A stretch of 64,000 nucleotides of DNA. Source: Welwitschia mirabilis (taxonomy: Eukaryota; Gnetophyta; Gnetopsida; Welwitschiales). The stretch spans positions 82,071,741-82,135,740 of the forward strand of contig JBOZIK010000001.1 in the NCBI GenBank assembly GCA_051453625.1, given 5' to 3'. This document shows positions 34,040 to 46,699 of the stretch, piece after piece. Position 1 is the first letter of the stretch, and each line of letters starts with the position of its first letter. Both the position numbers and the translations under genes were made by a program. The notes beneath the pieces are model-generated. The model searched no databases. It was not told the origin of the DNA and worked only from the letters and a program-made list of their open reading frames with translations.

Positions 34040-35310
34040 GCTGATGTGGTAAAGGTTAAACATATAATTTCAAAGAGTTTCACATGGCTAAATATGCTAT
34101 TCATCTAAGAGTTAAAAATATGTACAAGAATATTAAGCAGTTTTATTAGTGACTAGGAATGAAGTTAGAGATGACAGAGTATGTACCTAAGTATATGACA
34201 TATCAATTAGTTAAGGCTAAGAAAAAACATCTGGTGAAACTTATTTATTCCCATGATGTCACAAAGTGGAAATGAAAAATAGTATGTATGGATTTTATCA
34301 TAGAATTACCTAAGAATAAAGAGAAATATGATTCTATCTTTATCATAGTAGATCTTTTGATAAAGATTGTACATTTTTGTCAACTGAAGATAACTAATAT
34401 AGATAAATAAATTACTAAACTAAGGTAATAATTTCATATAGAGATAGTAAATTTACATCTAGGATTTGAACAACCTTTCATAAGGAATTAGGTATGAATC
34501 TAAAATTACACACAACTTTTCATTCTCAAATAGATTAGTAAACTAAAAGGATGAATCAAATACTAGAATATCTGCTAAGGATGATTATTCTAGATTTTTT
34601 TGGATCATGAATAAAACAGTGGCCATTAGTGAAGTTTATGTCTAATAATAATTACCAAGAATTAACTGAATGTGCACCATTCAGAACCTTGTATGGATGG
34701 ATGTGTAGAACTCTAATTTCTTAATTTGATGCAATAGATAAAAGGGTATTATGAGTTTCATCCACATAATATTTAGAAGAAATAATTAGGTAAATTATAA
34801 AAAGACTTTAAATAGTGAAGAATAGGTAGGAAAATATGCAAATTATCATATATGTCAACTAGAATTTAGAAAGGAGATAATGTATTTCTCAAATTCCGCC
34901 TCCTCCCCCTTTCAAAGGAGTGTTCATATTTAATAATAAAGAAAAGTTAGCCTCAATATTTAGAGGACCCTATTAGGTGATTAAAAGAATTAAACCTATG
35001 GCTTACAAATTAGCTCTATCACCATCATAATTTTTCATGTTTCATAATGTGTTTCATGTATCATTATTAAGAAAATATATGTCTGATGGAACAAGGATTA
35101 TTCTAGATTAAGATATTACTATCCTATCTAGTTATTCTATAAAATATCAACTAGTAAAACTACTTGATCAAAAGGAGATGGTACATCAAGAAAAAACAAC
35201 TAAGTAGTATGAAGTTAAATGGTTAGGCCAAATACAAGATTAGGCAAATTGGAATTAAAAAGTGACATCCTATAGCAAAAACTCAAGATATTGACATATT
35301 TGCAAGAGGA
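34040..35310 (+). pseudogene. Chromovirus D integrase with GPY/F and chromodomain-like end
   Basis: Zinc-finger side: YKNIKQFY..LGMK near 34122-34160. Core: MDFIIELPKNKEKYDSIFII at 34288-34350 ('MDFI.GLP.S..G.D.I.VVVDRL.K'), TTFHSQID near 34514 ('S.AFHPQTDGQ'). GPY/F: SIFRGPYQVIKRI near 34955-35000, then YKLALSPSQFFMFHNVFHVS ('Y.L.LP..L..VHNVFHVS') to LRKYM near 35080. The last part, VKWLGQ...ANW near 35212-35255, matches the chromodomain-type 'VKW.G...E.ATWE' end that targets chromovirus insertion to heterochromatin. Purine-rich AAAGGGAAGATG precedes the LTR. Frameshifted and stopped. Confidence 0.87.
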
Positions 35311-35332
35311 AACCTCTTAAAGGGAAGATGTT

Positions 35333-38300
35333 TGTCACATCCATATTTCTCCTGATATTAAAACCTTTCTAGTTATTAGACAGTAAACTAAATATTGAAA
35401 ATTTGATAATTATAATAAGTCTACTTCAAATTAATTAAAAATCATAATATTCATAATAAAAGCAATAGTTCAACTAAAGTATTTACATATTATTACTTTA
35501 GAAATATATTAAAATAATAACTTACAATTATTATCTTTAACAATTAAGTTAAAGATTTAGGTAATTATGGAAATTACTATTACTTATGCATGCTTTTCTA
35601 TTGATGAAGTTTAACATTGAATTACTTGGCTTATTTTAGAAATAACTATAGCTTTAACATAAATTTCTCTTAATTATATCTTATTAGTGTAATAGAAATT
35701 ATATAATATCTAAATTATTTGTTCATGTTATTTATTTCATGTAGTTAAATTGATATTATTATATTATTGCTATATTATTATTAATTCTGATCATTAGTCC
35801 TTTATTATAAATACCTAAGTCCCTTAGTCATTAGATTCATAGACATATATCTCATAAATGGTAATCATGTAAAGCTTGAATATGACTAGGTGTACTTTGG
35901 AGTTTAGCTAAGAATAGGTATGGTCCTTTACATTCTTTTGTAAACACTTATATGATTTCAATCTCTTGTATTCTTACATGATTTAACTTGTTCTTTTATG
36001 TATTAGAATAATTCTTACTAAATCTTGTATATATAATATGAATGTAATATTTCTTGTATTATTGTACATAGGGTAAACTATTTATAAAACCTTAAGATCA
36101 TCTAGTAATATGTTGTAAAAGTTTTCTAGGAGTTTTTAGAGTCAATGTTTTGTTTGAGCCAATTATGAGAATCTTATGAATCCTTAGCTATCTTGTTCTT
36201 AACTATTGTGATTGATCTTCTGAGCCTTGCACATAATTATCTTATTTAACTATTAACCTATGTTGTGTTATATTAAATTGTAAAATTAAAACTAACCATA
36301 GTAATCATCTATATGGACTTCAGGAAGTGTAACTCTCTATTGGAACTCCCAAGTAATTAGGACTGGATTGACAAAGCAAAAAGAGGAGATATGTAAACAA
36401 CTTATATTATTAATACCCAATTCTAGTAGGATGCATTTGGATTATAAAAAACATGTTGTGAATTCATAATAAAGAAGTTAACATAAACTAATGAAAGCCC
36501 TTGGTTGTGTCTCCTTAAGTTTAAACCTTTGCCTTGTTTTGTAATCCCTCCTTTCCTACCTATTACTTGTTGTGGGACATATTAAGAACTATGATTGAAT
36601 ATAGTTCTCACACCATTTGTGCATGTGTAAGAACCAATGCAAGTGAGTATGTAGGAAAGAATGGATGTTGCATATGACTATATGTCACCTATTTATTAAA
36701 ATTAGTTATTGTAATTGCATATTTTACCATATGTATTTGGATGAGATATACATTTATTAGTTGTTATGATATAGTTGGATACAATAAACTAATTCTTATT
36801 ATTCTTGAAGATAATAGTTATTTTGCATATTTTCTTGTAAAACATCAAATTCTTTTTTGTTGAATTAGTATTTTGTTTTAGGAATAAGATGATTAGTTGC
36901 TATATTCAAGTTTTAATTAAGAATATAAAGTGTTTATAGTTATATGAATGTTGCATAATTACTTGTTTCTCTTATAAAGGAATTATAAGTATTACTTATT
37001 TCTTCTTCAAACATTACATTAGAAATATAACTAAATATGAACCATTCGATAGCTTAACATGATGTAGACAATTTATCATGCTTTAGTCATGCTATTATTA
37101 AGTATAAATAAATGTTTGTCTATTTTCTTGGGCTTAGTAAAAATAATAGAGGACTACAATTTTGTTATCATTTCCCTTATTATAATATCTATTTAATAAC
37201 TTTAAGTGTATTTGTGTTCTTGAAATTAGCTTGTATTTACATGAAGTATAATTAGTTGTCTTTGCCTTGACTAGTTGACAACTACAAGTATACACCTTAT
37301 TCTTAAGAAATATAAATTCCACGAACTAATAAGAGATACCGCATTTTTTGAATAGTCTTGCATATTAATGTTTCTTCTTAATTTATTTTATCTATTGGCA
37401 TTCTTTACAAGCTTTCTTTACATAAGCTTCTAGTTGGACTATCTTCTTTGATAGTTAGTCATTTCTCCCTTTTAACTAATATTTTTACTCTTGACCATTG
37501 TAACAAATCATCAATATTAGAGCTTATCTCAAACCTTGCAATTCTATATTTTTTAAACTAAATAGTACATTCCTTTCCTTCATCTATGCATCCTTTCTCT
37601 TTGTCGGTGTACATCCTTCCTTCTTTATGAATTATTTGCTCTTGTATAATTCCATAACCCTGATAAGTTATCTCTCATCTTAAAATTACCTCTAGTCCTC
37701 ATCTACTGCATCCTTAACAATGACCTTTTAAATACTCTCCCTCCTTTGCTGCATCTTGATCTGTATCTGCATCCCTTCATGCATCTCTATCTTTCCTATA
37801 CCTCGTCAGTTAAATGTGCTTAGTGGTATAACCTCTCATTCACTAGTGCATATTCCTTACTCCCATTCATGTTAGCCATGACACTCTACGTTGTTCACTC
37901 TTGCATCTCTCTGATCTATTGGTCATTACTCCTCATACACTAAATGCATCCTCTTAATTAATCGCTTGCACCTTAACTACACACCTTCCTCCTTCCATGT
38001 CCCTTTAATTTACTAATGTGTATGCCCTTCTTTCTAATGCATTATAGGTTGAAACCTATTTCCCCTTTCTCTTTGTCAAAAACAACCTTGGTGGTATCCC
38101 TTTTTGTAGACCCTTCTAGTTCCAAGCCACTGCCGCATCATAGTAATACTCTAACCACTAATCTCTAATTTTTTGATTCTGCTTAGAAGAGTACATGCAT
38201 GCAACCTTAGCTATAATCTTTAGTCTATCTTAATTGCATAAATAACAATACATAATTCTCTTATAATACTCAATTATTGACATAACCAAGCTAGTTATCC

Positions 38301-38973
38301 TAAGAGAATTAGAAAGTTTAAAGGTAGCTCTTAGTTTTAGTTTCCATTAATGAAATTTTATAGAAACTTAAATCATACTTAAATCATACTTCATTTATTT
38401 TAATAGATTCTTATATGGGTCATATGCCTCTTAGAAACTAAAGAGATTTACATAATATTAACATTATGAACATTGTCCAACCCATTTAATAGGCAAAAAA
38501 TAGAAATTCTAACTAAATAAAGGGTATCCTAATGTCAACTATAAGAGTTATTTAATTAAATATGCTTATTAGACTACGAATCTAAGCCTATATAGTAAAT
38601 CCAAATATGGACTTATGTGTTAAAATTTGAAATCATTAAATTATGATTATTCACATGTAAAAAAATCTAGCACATAAATCCCTTATAAATCCCTAGCTAT
38701 GAAAAATTCAATCACATAAGTTGCATGATTCTATACATATTCAATGAAATATATGCTAGCTACTGATATGATCAAACATGACTTTAAATTTCTATATATT
38801 ATGATGAGATCACTATTCGGATAAATTCTAGTCATATTATTAGGATTTCTACAAATTTCTTTAGTAAAGATACTAACTTGGACATGATGCTTTTGGTCCT
38901 TATTCTTTGTGTATATCGTGTTATTTCACTAGTATCAATATACATTATTGAATGTCTAAAGATAGACTTTACA
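35333..38973 (+). repeat. Element D 3' LTR (about 3.64 kb)
   Basis: Begins TGTCACATCC, typical of chromovirus LTRs, and ends CTTTACA. TATAAATAC near 35806. Collinear with 1238-4902. The boundary at 38973 is confirmed because the next bases resume the LTR of F. The antisense frame at 37134-37322 lies here and is not a gene. Confidence 0.88.
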
Positions 38974-39486
38974 CTTATGGTTTATGTTGGTTATGATTTC
39001 ATAAAAATTTTATAATTAATATAAGTCATCAAGGGCAACCTTTGTCAAGGTTGAAATTAATAATTTAGGATCTTGCATTGCATTTTATATTTCCTAAATT
39101 AATTATTATATGTTATTCAGATTCTATTTGATATACTTAATAGCTTAGGTTGGTTAGAATTAGTGATAGTTTTTTAAATTGATCTAGGTTATAAAGGGTC
39201 AATCATAGTGATAAAGATTTGGTAGTCAAATAAATATTGCATTTATATTAGTTTGAACTTCATTGTATTTTGTGTTTATTTTCTTATATTACACTTTTTA
39301 TTTTAAAATAGAAACATAAAGATACATCACACGAAATCAATTTTCTAGCTTTGAGCCTAGTTCCTTTAATGGATTACAACATTTGAATTTACTCTCATCA
39401 ATACTAGTATCCATGTTTTGCAATATATTTGTAATTGATAAGATTCTATAAAGGACATAATGTTTGCATAAATACACATTGCAACA
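38974..39486 (+). repeat. Element F 5' LTR, second part
   Basis: CTTATGGTTTATGTTGGTTA matches CTTACGATTTATGTTGGTTA of the F 3' LTR (near 47,425), and the match runs to the end ATTGCAACA (39486). With 490-1237 it makes a complete LTR apart from about 7 bases at the break. Confidence 0.88.
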
Positions 39487-39489
39487 TCT

Positions 39490-39507
39490 TGGTTTCATTG
39501 TCAAGAA
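39490..39507 (+). promoter_or_regulatory. Decayed tRNA-Asp type primer-binding site of F
   Basis: TGGTTTCATTGTCAAGAA three bases after the LTR end. Most differences from TGGCGCCGTTGCCGGGGA are C-to-T or G-to-A. Confidence 0.7.
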
Positions 39508-40269
39508 AGTCCACAAAAAGTTTGAGGATTATTATTACCTAGATAAGTTATTTGGATTTCAATTTAGGTATTTGTTTGCAGTAATATTATATTTTTTTAA
39601 TGTTTGTTATCTTTTGTTCCATATTTTCCAAGCTTGTTATCCTCTCTTTCATCCATACCACATAGATAGATGATGTCCTAGGGTTAGTATCTTATGAGAT
39701 GCTATTATAGATTTTGTTTTTAGTTTTCCATCATAGAAAAAAACGATATTATCTTCTCTATTATCTAGATGATACAATTATATGAATATCAAGTTTTTGT
39801 TTTGGTTTTATTTCTATTTTTCTATATTCTTTATTTTTTATTTTTCATTTTGTAAAGCAGTCATCTAGAAAATTATTTAAATAATGATAGACAATTATAG
39901 AACTATCATTAAGAATGTAGGGATACAATACACTTGAGTGAAAATATAAGGTAGCGAAGGGAGTGAATCTTGATCAAGAAAAATATCAAACACCCAAAGT
40001 ATGTAATAAAATTCAACTGTTGAATAAGAAAAAATTTTAGCTTTTATTATTTTAAAATCTAATTTTTCAAAAGAAAGTAATAGTATAGAAGTGAATCATT
40101 CTTTTCTATTTTAAATACAATGTAAAGCCAAAAATAAGTAATTTCATCTAATAAACTAAACATAATAAGATCTCCTAATGCAAAAAAATCTAATAAAAAT
40201 GTTCCACTTGAAGATTTAATAGATCATAAAAAACATGAAATACAAAACTCTTTTTACGTACCTCCTAGT
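39508..40269 (+). other. Element F leader
   Basis: Non-coding stretch between primer site and gag, with two decayed CATC/GATG hairpin modules (near 39,640-39,680 and 39,750-39,775) separated by T-rich DNA, as in the A, C and J leaders. The frame 39464-39673 spans the LTR/leader border and is not a gene. Confidence 0.6.
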
Positions 40270-41440
40270 GATGATGAAGAATTGAAAAACATAAATTCTT
40301 ATCCAATGATTTTAGGAGAGTCTAATGAAGATCCTTTTCAACATCTCACAAACATAGGACAATTAGTGATCACTTCAAGAAAAGGAAAAAAACAAATTAG
40401 TGATATGACTTACATGATTATCTTTCCTATCACACTTAGAGATAGAGAAAAACTATGGCTGAGAACCATATCTTATAAAAGCCTTAAAACCTAGAGTCAA
40501 GTACATGAATCTTTTATCAAAATTTCATGAGTAAGAGAAAAATGAGAAAAATGAAAAAAGAAGTTACAAACTTTCAAAAATAACCTAATGAGGATTATTC
40601 CATAACATATTAATTATTTATTATAGCTATACATTTCAATCCTATTAATGAATTCCCTAAAGAACAGGTAATAGATTATTTTTATATTATATTAAATAGG
40701 AAAACTAAATAACTTGAAGATTTTTTGTGTGATGGTAACTTGATAAATTTAAATTTAGAAAATGTATGGATAATGTTAAAGGACTTTGTTGAAATTAGTT
40801 AAGATTATCCTAAACTAACTTTTAAAGGAAATAAAACTATAGGTCAAATGATAAAGGACTTAAAAGAAGTAAAACTTGATAAGTAAAAAATCAAAATAAT
40901 TAAATAAATTTAACTAAGAATTTCAGAACTTCTTTAGAGAATTAAACTTGAATGTTAGGTGATGAAAAGGTAACAAATGAAAATAATATACCATCAACAT
41001 CCAGTATATGCAAAGATAGCTTTCATGTAACAAAAAAATATTCCTTGTTACTAGAATATAAAGAGGAAACACTTGAAAAAGTATATGCATTTAACCAAAG
41101 GCCTCGCAATTTTCAAAATCAAATACAATATCAATAAAAAGTAAGTGGAAAATATAATTGAAAACTTTTGAAAAAAGATTAAATAATTTAAACTTCCAAT
41201 CAAATAACTTCTAACTAAGTTATTTTAATTCCAAAATTAAAATCAAAATGAACTTGTTATAGAAGAGTTGGAAAAAATAACAAAAATAATAAAAATTTAG
41301 TTTATGTGTTTCAATAAATAATGTTAGCCTTCAAAGATCACAAGGATCTATTGCAACTCAATCTTTACAAAATTCACATGAAATAAAAAGAGATTGTAAA
41401 ATATGTGATATAATACCACATATCTATAAGACTTTAACTT
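40270..41440 (+). pseudogene. Athila-like gag relic (element F)
   Basis: Open from 40282 to 40494: SYPMILGESNEDPFQHLTNI ('F.G...EDP..H...F'), then SDMTYMIIFPITLRDREKLWLRTI near 40400-40470 ('FP.SL.D.AK.WL...P', the gag helix ending in the WLR motif). The tail (40952-41137) includes an asparagine/lysine-rich region and FNQRPRNFQNQ, comparable to the 'N.RPQGTLPS' tail of Athila gag. It follows the leader directly. Stops are TAA/TAG or TGA. Clearest gag in the window. Confidence 0.82.
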
Positions 41441-41699
41441 CTAAAAAATAATGAGAAAGATGAGGAATAGGATGATGTAGAAATATTAAAAATATATCAT
41501 TTCTTTTCAACTTTAGATGATCATTCATGAAAAAACAAGGGGGAAAAAGACAATCCATTTCTTGTCTTAATATAAATCCTACTTTTAATGAGCACTTAAT
41601 GTAAGATGATAATAATAACTTACCTTTTTTAAACTCTTGTAATAAAACTGTAAATATGCTAAGTTGTTAAAAGACCTACTTAAAAGAAAATAAAAATGT

Positions 41700-42240
41700 A
41701 CCATCCCTAATTGAGTCTTCCTTGCACAATCTATTTCCAACTTAGTCATATAAAAAGAACTCAAATTTAAAGACCCTGAGGTAGAAATAGTAAGTATTAC
41801 TTTATAAGGGAATAAGAAAGTTAGAAAATCTTTGATTGACATAAGAGCAAGTGTAAATGTCATGTATCTTCGTATTTGTAAAAGACTTGGGTTATAATAA
41901 AGAATTGAACCTACACAAATCATATTAGAATTGGCTAATACATCAATAAGGAAACTTGTAAGAATCATGAAAAAGTTAATTATCCAAATTAAAAAAATCC
42001 TACTACCTTATAGTTGTGATTGTAATTAAAGCACAACATGATGGAAGTTACCCACTATTTTAGGAAGAGCCTTTTATGCAACCATTTATTACATCATAGA
42101 TACGCAAACTAGATTAATTGATTATCACATTGGTAACAAGAGGTATACTATTAGAGTTTTTGATGTTGTAAAAAAAGATATAGGTGATGAAGAAAACTTA
42201 GAAAAAAAATATCTAAACCAACTTTATTTGTTTGACATCA
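41700..42240 (+). pseudogene. Retropepsin-like protease relic (element F)
   Basis: Active-site region SLIDIRASVNVM near 41834 (family: ALIDLGASVNVM), keeping the catalytic Asp but with Gly changed to Arg. Then RICKRLGL, IILELANTSIRKL..RI, and after a frame change the end 'PTILGRAFYATI' near 42052, then the RVFDVVKKDIGDEENLEKK segment near 42150, which also follows the protease in A (VFDATKKEIGDE). No reverse transcriptase follows. The antisense frame 41585-41968 (127 codons) is its shadow. Confidence 0.82.
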
Positions 42241-42589
42241 CTTAGTTGAAATAAAATTAAGAACTATACATGAGTCAATTTTGCATAAAACTCTCATAGA
42301 AATAAATAATTTTGATCATAGGGATGAATAATTGAAATTTGTTAAGAAGAACAAAGTCTAACATTTGAACTTAATTGAAAAATTTTGTTATGAGCCTTGT
42401 CATCCATCATTGTAATCTAGACAATATTCTCAAATGATAGTCAAAAAATCAAAAATCAATGAAAGAAAAATAAGAATAACAAAAGATGGAAGATACAGTT
42501 ACTAATTAGAAAAGAACAAAAAGTGTTAAACACAGTAAGATCAAAGATAATAATGAGGAAGGAGGAATAATAAAGAACCTATAAAATTT
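42241..42589 (+). other. Post-protease spacer of F
   Basis: The frame after the protease fades out; Lys/Asn/Ser-rich remains without a recognisable domain. No reverse transcriptase motif is visible where A has one. Confidence 0.5.
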
Positions 42590-43140
42590 CAATCCAACTT
42601 GATGAAAAATATACCCATCCTTTCCAATAGAGCAATTTAATTTAAGAAATCTTCCCATGTTTCTCCCTTCCATTTTCTTAAAAATATTCAAAGAAACATC
42701 TTTTCCTTTTCTACCAAGTCCACTTTAGCTTTTAGTGATAAATCTTTTTAAAAGTATAACTTGGAATATCTTGGACTTCTTAATTATATCTTTTTAATAA
42801 TTAATACATCAAGCTAAGACTTAGAAAACTTCTTAAGTATATTAAACCTACCTTCACCATTCATTCTAAGAATCTTTCTCTAAAGTTAAGATTTCTAAGA
42901 GAACCATTAATCTTTTCTATTCTCAATATTAATATTTAGATGAAATATATATTTGGATTTCTTTATACCATAAATTTAATGAGATATTATTCTTTCATAA
43001 ACTATCTAAGCTCTTTATTTTTCATATTCAAATAAAGTTTATAAACTCAAAATGTTACATTATCATGCATATGCCTTTTAAGTTTTATTAATTAATATCT
43101 ATTTTATTTGGTATTTATTTTTCTTAAAAAAACATAGAAC
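42590..43140 (+). pseudogene. Accessory frame relic of F, related to that of J
   Basis: Nucleotide and protein landmarks match the accessory frame of J: YNLEYLGLL near 42765-42795 (J: FDFEYLGIL near 63347), a serine/leucine-rich stretch, and the C-terminal part near 43,050-43,130 with LISILFGIYFS (J: LVSIWFGPYFC). Decayed by TAA/TAG/TGA codons and a probable frameshift. In F the frame sits behind gag and protease, where A has reverse transcriptase and integrase. The C-terminal 'SIWFGPYF' of J resembles the GPY/F module of Athila integrase, so part of this frame may be a pol end fused to unknown sequence. Function unknown. Confidence 0.5.
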
Positions 43141-43839
43141 CCTAGGAATTAAATAAATTCTTCTTTATTATCCTTTTTTTCTTTTTTTCAATAAAGTATT
43201 AAATAAAATTTAGGATTTGAATAAAACTCATAACATATAGATGTTTTATTTCAACACCAAATTTTTAGTTTTCTTTGTATCTTCTTTTGGTTTTATGATT
43301 GTTATTCTTTTATATTTAGTTTTTTATTTTTAATAAATAAATATTTAGGTAATTAAATTCTTATGTTTTAAAGAAAGTACATTTTTAATGATTCAATTGA
43401 GATTTTCAATTTGAATACTAGGGAAATTCATGAAAATGGATAAAGGTTACAAATCCATGAATTATCAAAAGAACTTAAACATTATAGAAGCAATTATTTT
43501 GAAATTTCTCCAACCATTATCTAAATTATTTATTAGCCCATTCTTTTAATGGACATCATGCTATCACTTGGACATCTTTAACTTGATTAATATTTTACTT
43601 TATAAAGTTACCATGACTAGTAATTTTTACTTAATTTTTACTTAAGCATTTAAAAGTAATAATATTGATTTTATCCAATATTAAGACATTCAAATGTTTA
43701 TGAACTTCATTTGAAATAATATGCTTTAGTTTTTGTGTTTTCTCTCAATGATGTAAGTCTTTGATTATTTAGAGATCTTCTTTCTTATCTTTAATCTAAT
43801 TTCTTCATCTTCGTCTTCAAGAGTATTTGGTTATGTGGG

Positions 43840-44746
43840 NNNNNNNNNNNNNNNNNNNNNNNNNNNNNNNNNNNNNNNNNNNNNNNNNNNNNNNNNNNNN
43901 NNNNNNNNNNNNNNNNNNNNNNNNNNNNNNNNNNNNNNNNNNNNNNNNNNNNNNNNNNNNNNNNNNNNNNNNNNNNNNNNNNNNNNNNNNNNNNNNNNNN
44001 NNNNNNNNNNNNNNNNNNNNNNNNNNNNNNNNNNNNNNNNNNNNNNNNNNNNNNNNNNNNNNNNNNNNNNNNNNNNNNNNNNNNNNNNNNNNNNNNNNNN
44101 NNNNNNNNNNNNNNNNNNNNNNNNNNNNNNNNNNNNNNNNNNNNNNNNNNNNNNNNNNNNNNNNNNNNNNNNNNNNNNNNNNNNNNNNNNNNNNNNNNNN
44201 NNNNNNNNNNNNNNNNNNNNNNNNNNNNNNNNNNNNNNNNNNNNNNNNNNNNNNNNNNNNNNNNNNNNNNNNNNNNNNNNNNNNNNNNNNNNNNNNNNNN
44301 NNNNNNNNNNNNNNNNNNNNNNNNNNNNNNNNNNNNNNNNNNNNNNNNNNNNNNNNNNNNNNNNNNNNNNNNNNNNNNNNNNNNNNNNNNNNNNNNNNNN
44401 NNNNNNNNNNNNNNNNNNNNNNNNNNNNNNNNNNNNNNNNNNNNNNNNNNNNNNNNNNNNNNNNNNNNNNNNNNNNNNNNNNNNNNNNNNNNNNNNNNNN
44501 NNNNNNNNNNNNNNNNNNNNNNNNNNNNNNNNNNNNNNNNNNNNNNNNNNNNNNNNNNNNNNNNNNNNNNNNNNNNNNNNNNNNNNNNNNNNNNNNNNNN
44601 NNNNNNNNNNNNNNNNNNNNNNNNNNNNNNNNNNNNNNNNNNNNNNNNNNNNNNNNNNNNNNNNNNNNNNNNNNNNNNNNNNNNNNNNNNNNNNNNNNNN
44701 NNNNNNNNNNNNNNNNNNNNNNNNNNNNNNNNNNNNNNNNNNNNNN
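43840..44746. other. Assembly gap (907 N)
   Basis: The gap ends on a GA microsatellite, which probably caused the break. The long 'frames' across it (43817-44905) are made of N and have no meaning. Confidence 0.99.

Positions 44747-44813
<67 letters not shown>
44747..44813. repeat. (GA)n microsatellite
   Basis: At least 33 uninterrupted GA units, cut on the left by the gap. Located at the purine/pyrimidine-biased site of the family's 3' non-coding region. Confidence 0.98.
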
Positions 44814-44820
<7 letters not shown>

Positions 44821-46699
44821 AATTATCTATTGTTTCTATGATAAATACATGATCACCATGATGTCCTACCACATGGGGATATATTTTCTCAAGAGGAATC
44901 TTTAGTAGTATTAGTGGCTATGTGAACTCCACTAGGAAGTCAATTGATCATGCTTCACAGGCCCCTACCTTTTTTACTATGGTTGCACTCTTCTCATCAT
45001 AGGCATTACTTATTTTCTAGACTCATTGAGCTTATAGTGTTCTCATATGATAATTTCACTTTTGAGAATTCTGGTCTGTTTTGGAATGTAAGTAGGTGAG
45101 TCCATTTCTAAGTAGCTTCTAATTTTATCATTTATTATTTAAACACATTAGTTACTTAGCATCCTCATAATCACTACCTATTTGAGTAATACTTTATGAA
45201 ATTTTTACATTATATTATGCATCATTAATTAGGTGATTTTATGATTTTTTCCATGAAGTTTTGTTAGGAATGAATTTATAGTAGGCACATAATCTTCTTC
45301 ACATTCGTAGCTACCCATTATCATTTTGATTTTCTTGGTCGTCTTCATCATATTTCAAAGTTATTTTTGTACTTTTTTCATCATAAATCCATAGGATATG
45401 ATCACTTACTGGTTTTCTTATTGATTTTTATGTCCATTTATAGCTCTTTTTTATAGAAGTTAATTTTCTTTTTCCAAATAAATTTCCATTAATTTGTGAT
45501 AATAACCTTTTCCATTTCTTATTTCATCTCTTTTTTAATTTAGTTCTTTAATTTTCTTTTTGAGTTTTACTACATCTAATATTTGTAAGTTCATGGCATA
45601 TTTTATACTATTCCTTAGCTTAGTGCATCCATCTCATTTATTATGCATTATTCATCATGATTCTTAGCCATTTTCCATCTTTTAGACTATTTGATAAATT
45701 TCTAAAATCTTCTTAATGCTATTCGAGATTAACTTATTCTACTGATACTTCTAGCTTTTTTTCTTTTTTTGAAAGGCTTTATCATTCTTCTTGTCATCAA
45801 GACGCCTAGGTGGATAATGCATAGATATTTTATAAGGTGCATTATATTTATTTTTCATCTTGTTCCACCTCTTTATGACCCTTCTTTTATGCATAGAATA
45901 CTACTTCCCAGACCACCTGTTTGGCTTAGTTTTTATTTAACTTGCATTTTTCATCTTTTTATTTCTTATGTTAATGCAATATGAAACATATCGATTCATG
46001 TGTTAGATGAGGGATGGAGGAGAAGGCAAGACATATGTTTTAATATTTTGAGTAAAATTTTTAAATTTTGGAGATTATTTTTAATCTTAATAATATATAT
46101 TTCTAATGTACTTGATTGATTTTGATTGTCTATTATTTGAGTGATATGCATTATGAATATTGTCTAGTAAAATATGTACTTAATAGCAGAATATTTATAG
46201 TTTGTTTTCCTTGTAAGAATGATACAAGCAATTCATAAGACCATGGATGAAGGGAATAATGTTATGATTGATTATTTTTGATATATTTTCCCTTGAATAT
46301 TACTCTTAAAACCTTAATTTTTATCTTATGAATATCATTTTTGAGTTATCATCCTTTTTTCTTATACATGCATATCATTTTTATAAGTTATTATGGTTAG
46401 ATCTTATGATGATTCTTTTATTATCACATTAAATCTTTATTTTTTTAATGTACTAGAAGTTTGAAGTAGAGGAATAATGCATTGGTAAATGCTTTGATCT
46501 TATTTTCTGATGAGCATGATTACAAGTAATTGATTTTTAAAAAAATAAGTTTTTTTTATTCTTAGATTTGATCTATAATAATGAAATTTCTAAACTTAAT
46601 TGACAATTTCCTAGCTAGCGTTTATTTTAATTAATTTGAATTACAATTATAGTTGTTTACTAACTTTATCATGGATTGAGAAGGTTGGGTGGAAGGCTA

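Larger units (their letters stand above)
1238..38973 (+). mobile_element. Chromovirus element D (Tekay/Del-like), with nested insertions
   Basis: Ty3 chromovirus inserted in the 5' LTR of F. Left side: a complete LTR (1238-4902) with primer site, an inverted LTR fragment, a gap, then a second LTR end (7359-7729) with its own primer site and gag. Right side, after element A: rest of protease, reverse transcriptase, RNase H, integrase, GPY/F and a chromodomain-like end, then the 3' LTR (35333-38973). The domain order and LTRs of about 3.65 kb suit the Tekay/Del clade. Flank sequences ATGTG and CTTAT do not form a target duplication, so a tandem or rearranged left end is likely. All frames are decayed. 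Confidence 0.8.
43141..46699 (+). other. Element F 3' non-coding region
   Basis: From about 43,430 (GGAAATTCATGAAAATGGAT, then ACATTATAGAAGCAATT) it follows the family 3' region. It contains a 907-N gap, a GA microsatellite and the conserved block near 44,850-45,000 (TGATGTCCTACCACATGGGG, AACTCCACTAGGAAGTCAAT). It ends in the polypurine tract GGTTGGGTGGAAGGCTA at 46699. Frame 45769-45984 lies here without domain support. Confidence 0.75.

Noticed and set aside
1233-38978. Target duplication for element D
   Set aside because: ATGTG and CTTAT do not match, and about 7 bases of the F LTR appear to be missing at the break.
41585-41968. 127-codon minus-strand frame
   Set aside because: Antisense to the protease of element F, which has clear family motifs on the plus strand.
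43817-44905. Long reading frames of about 340-356 codons on both strands
   Set aside because: They consist almost wholly of N and a GA microsatellite (repeating Arg-Glu or Ser-Leu).
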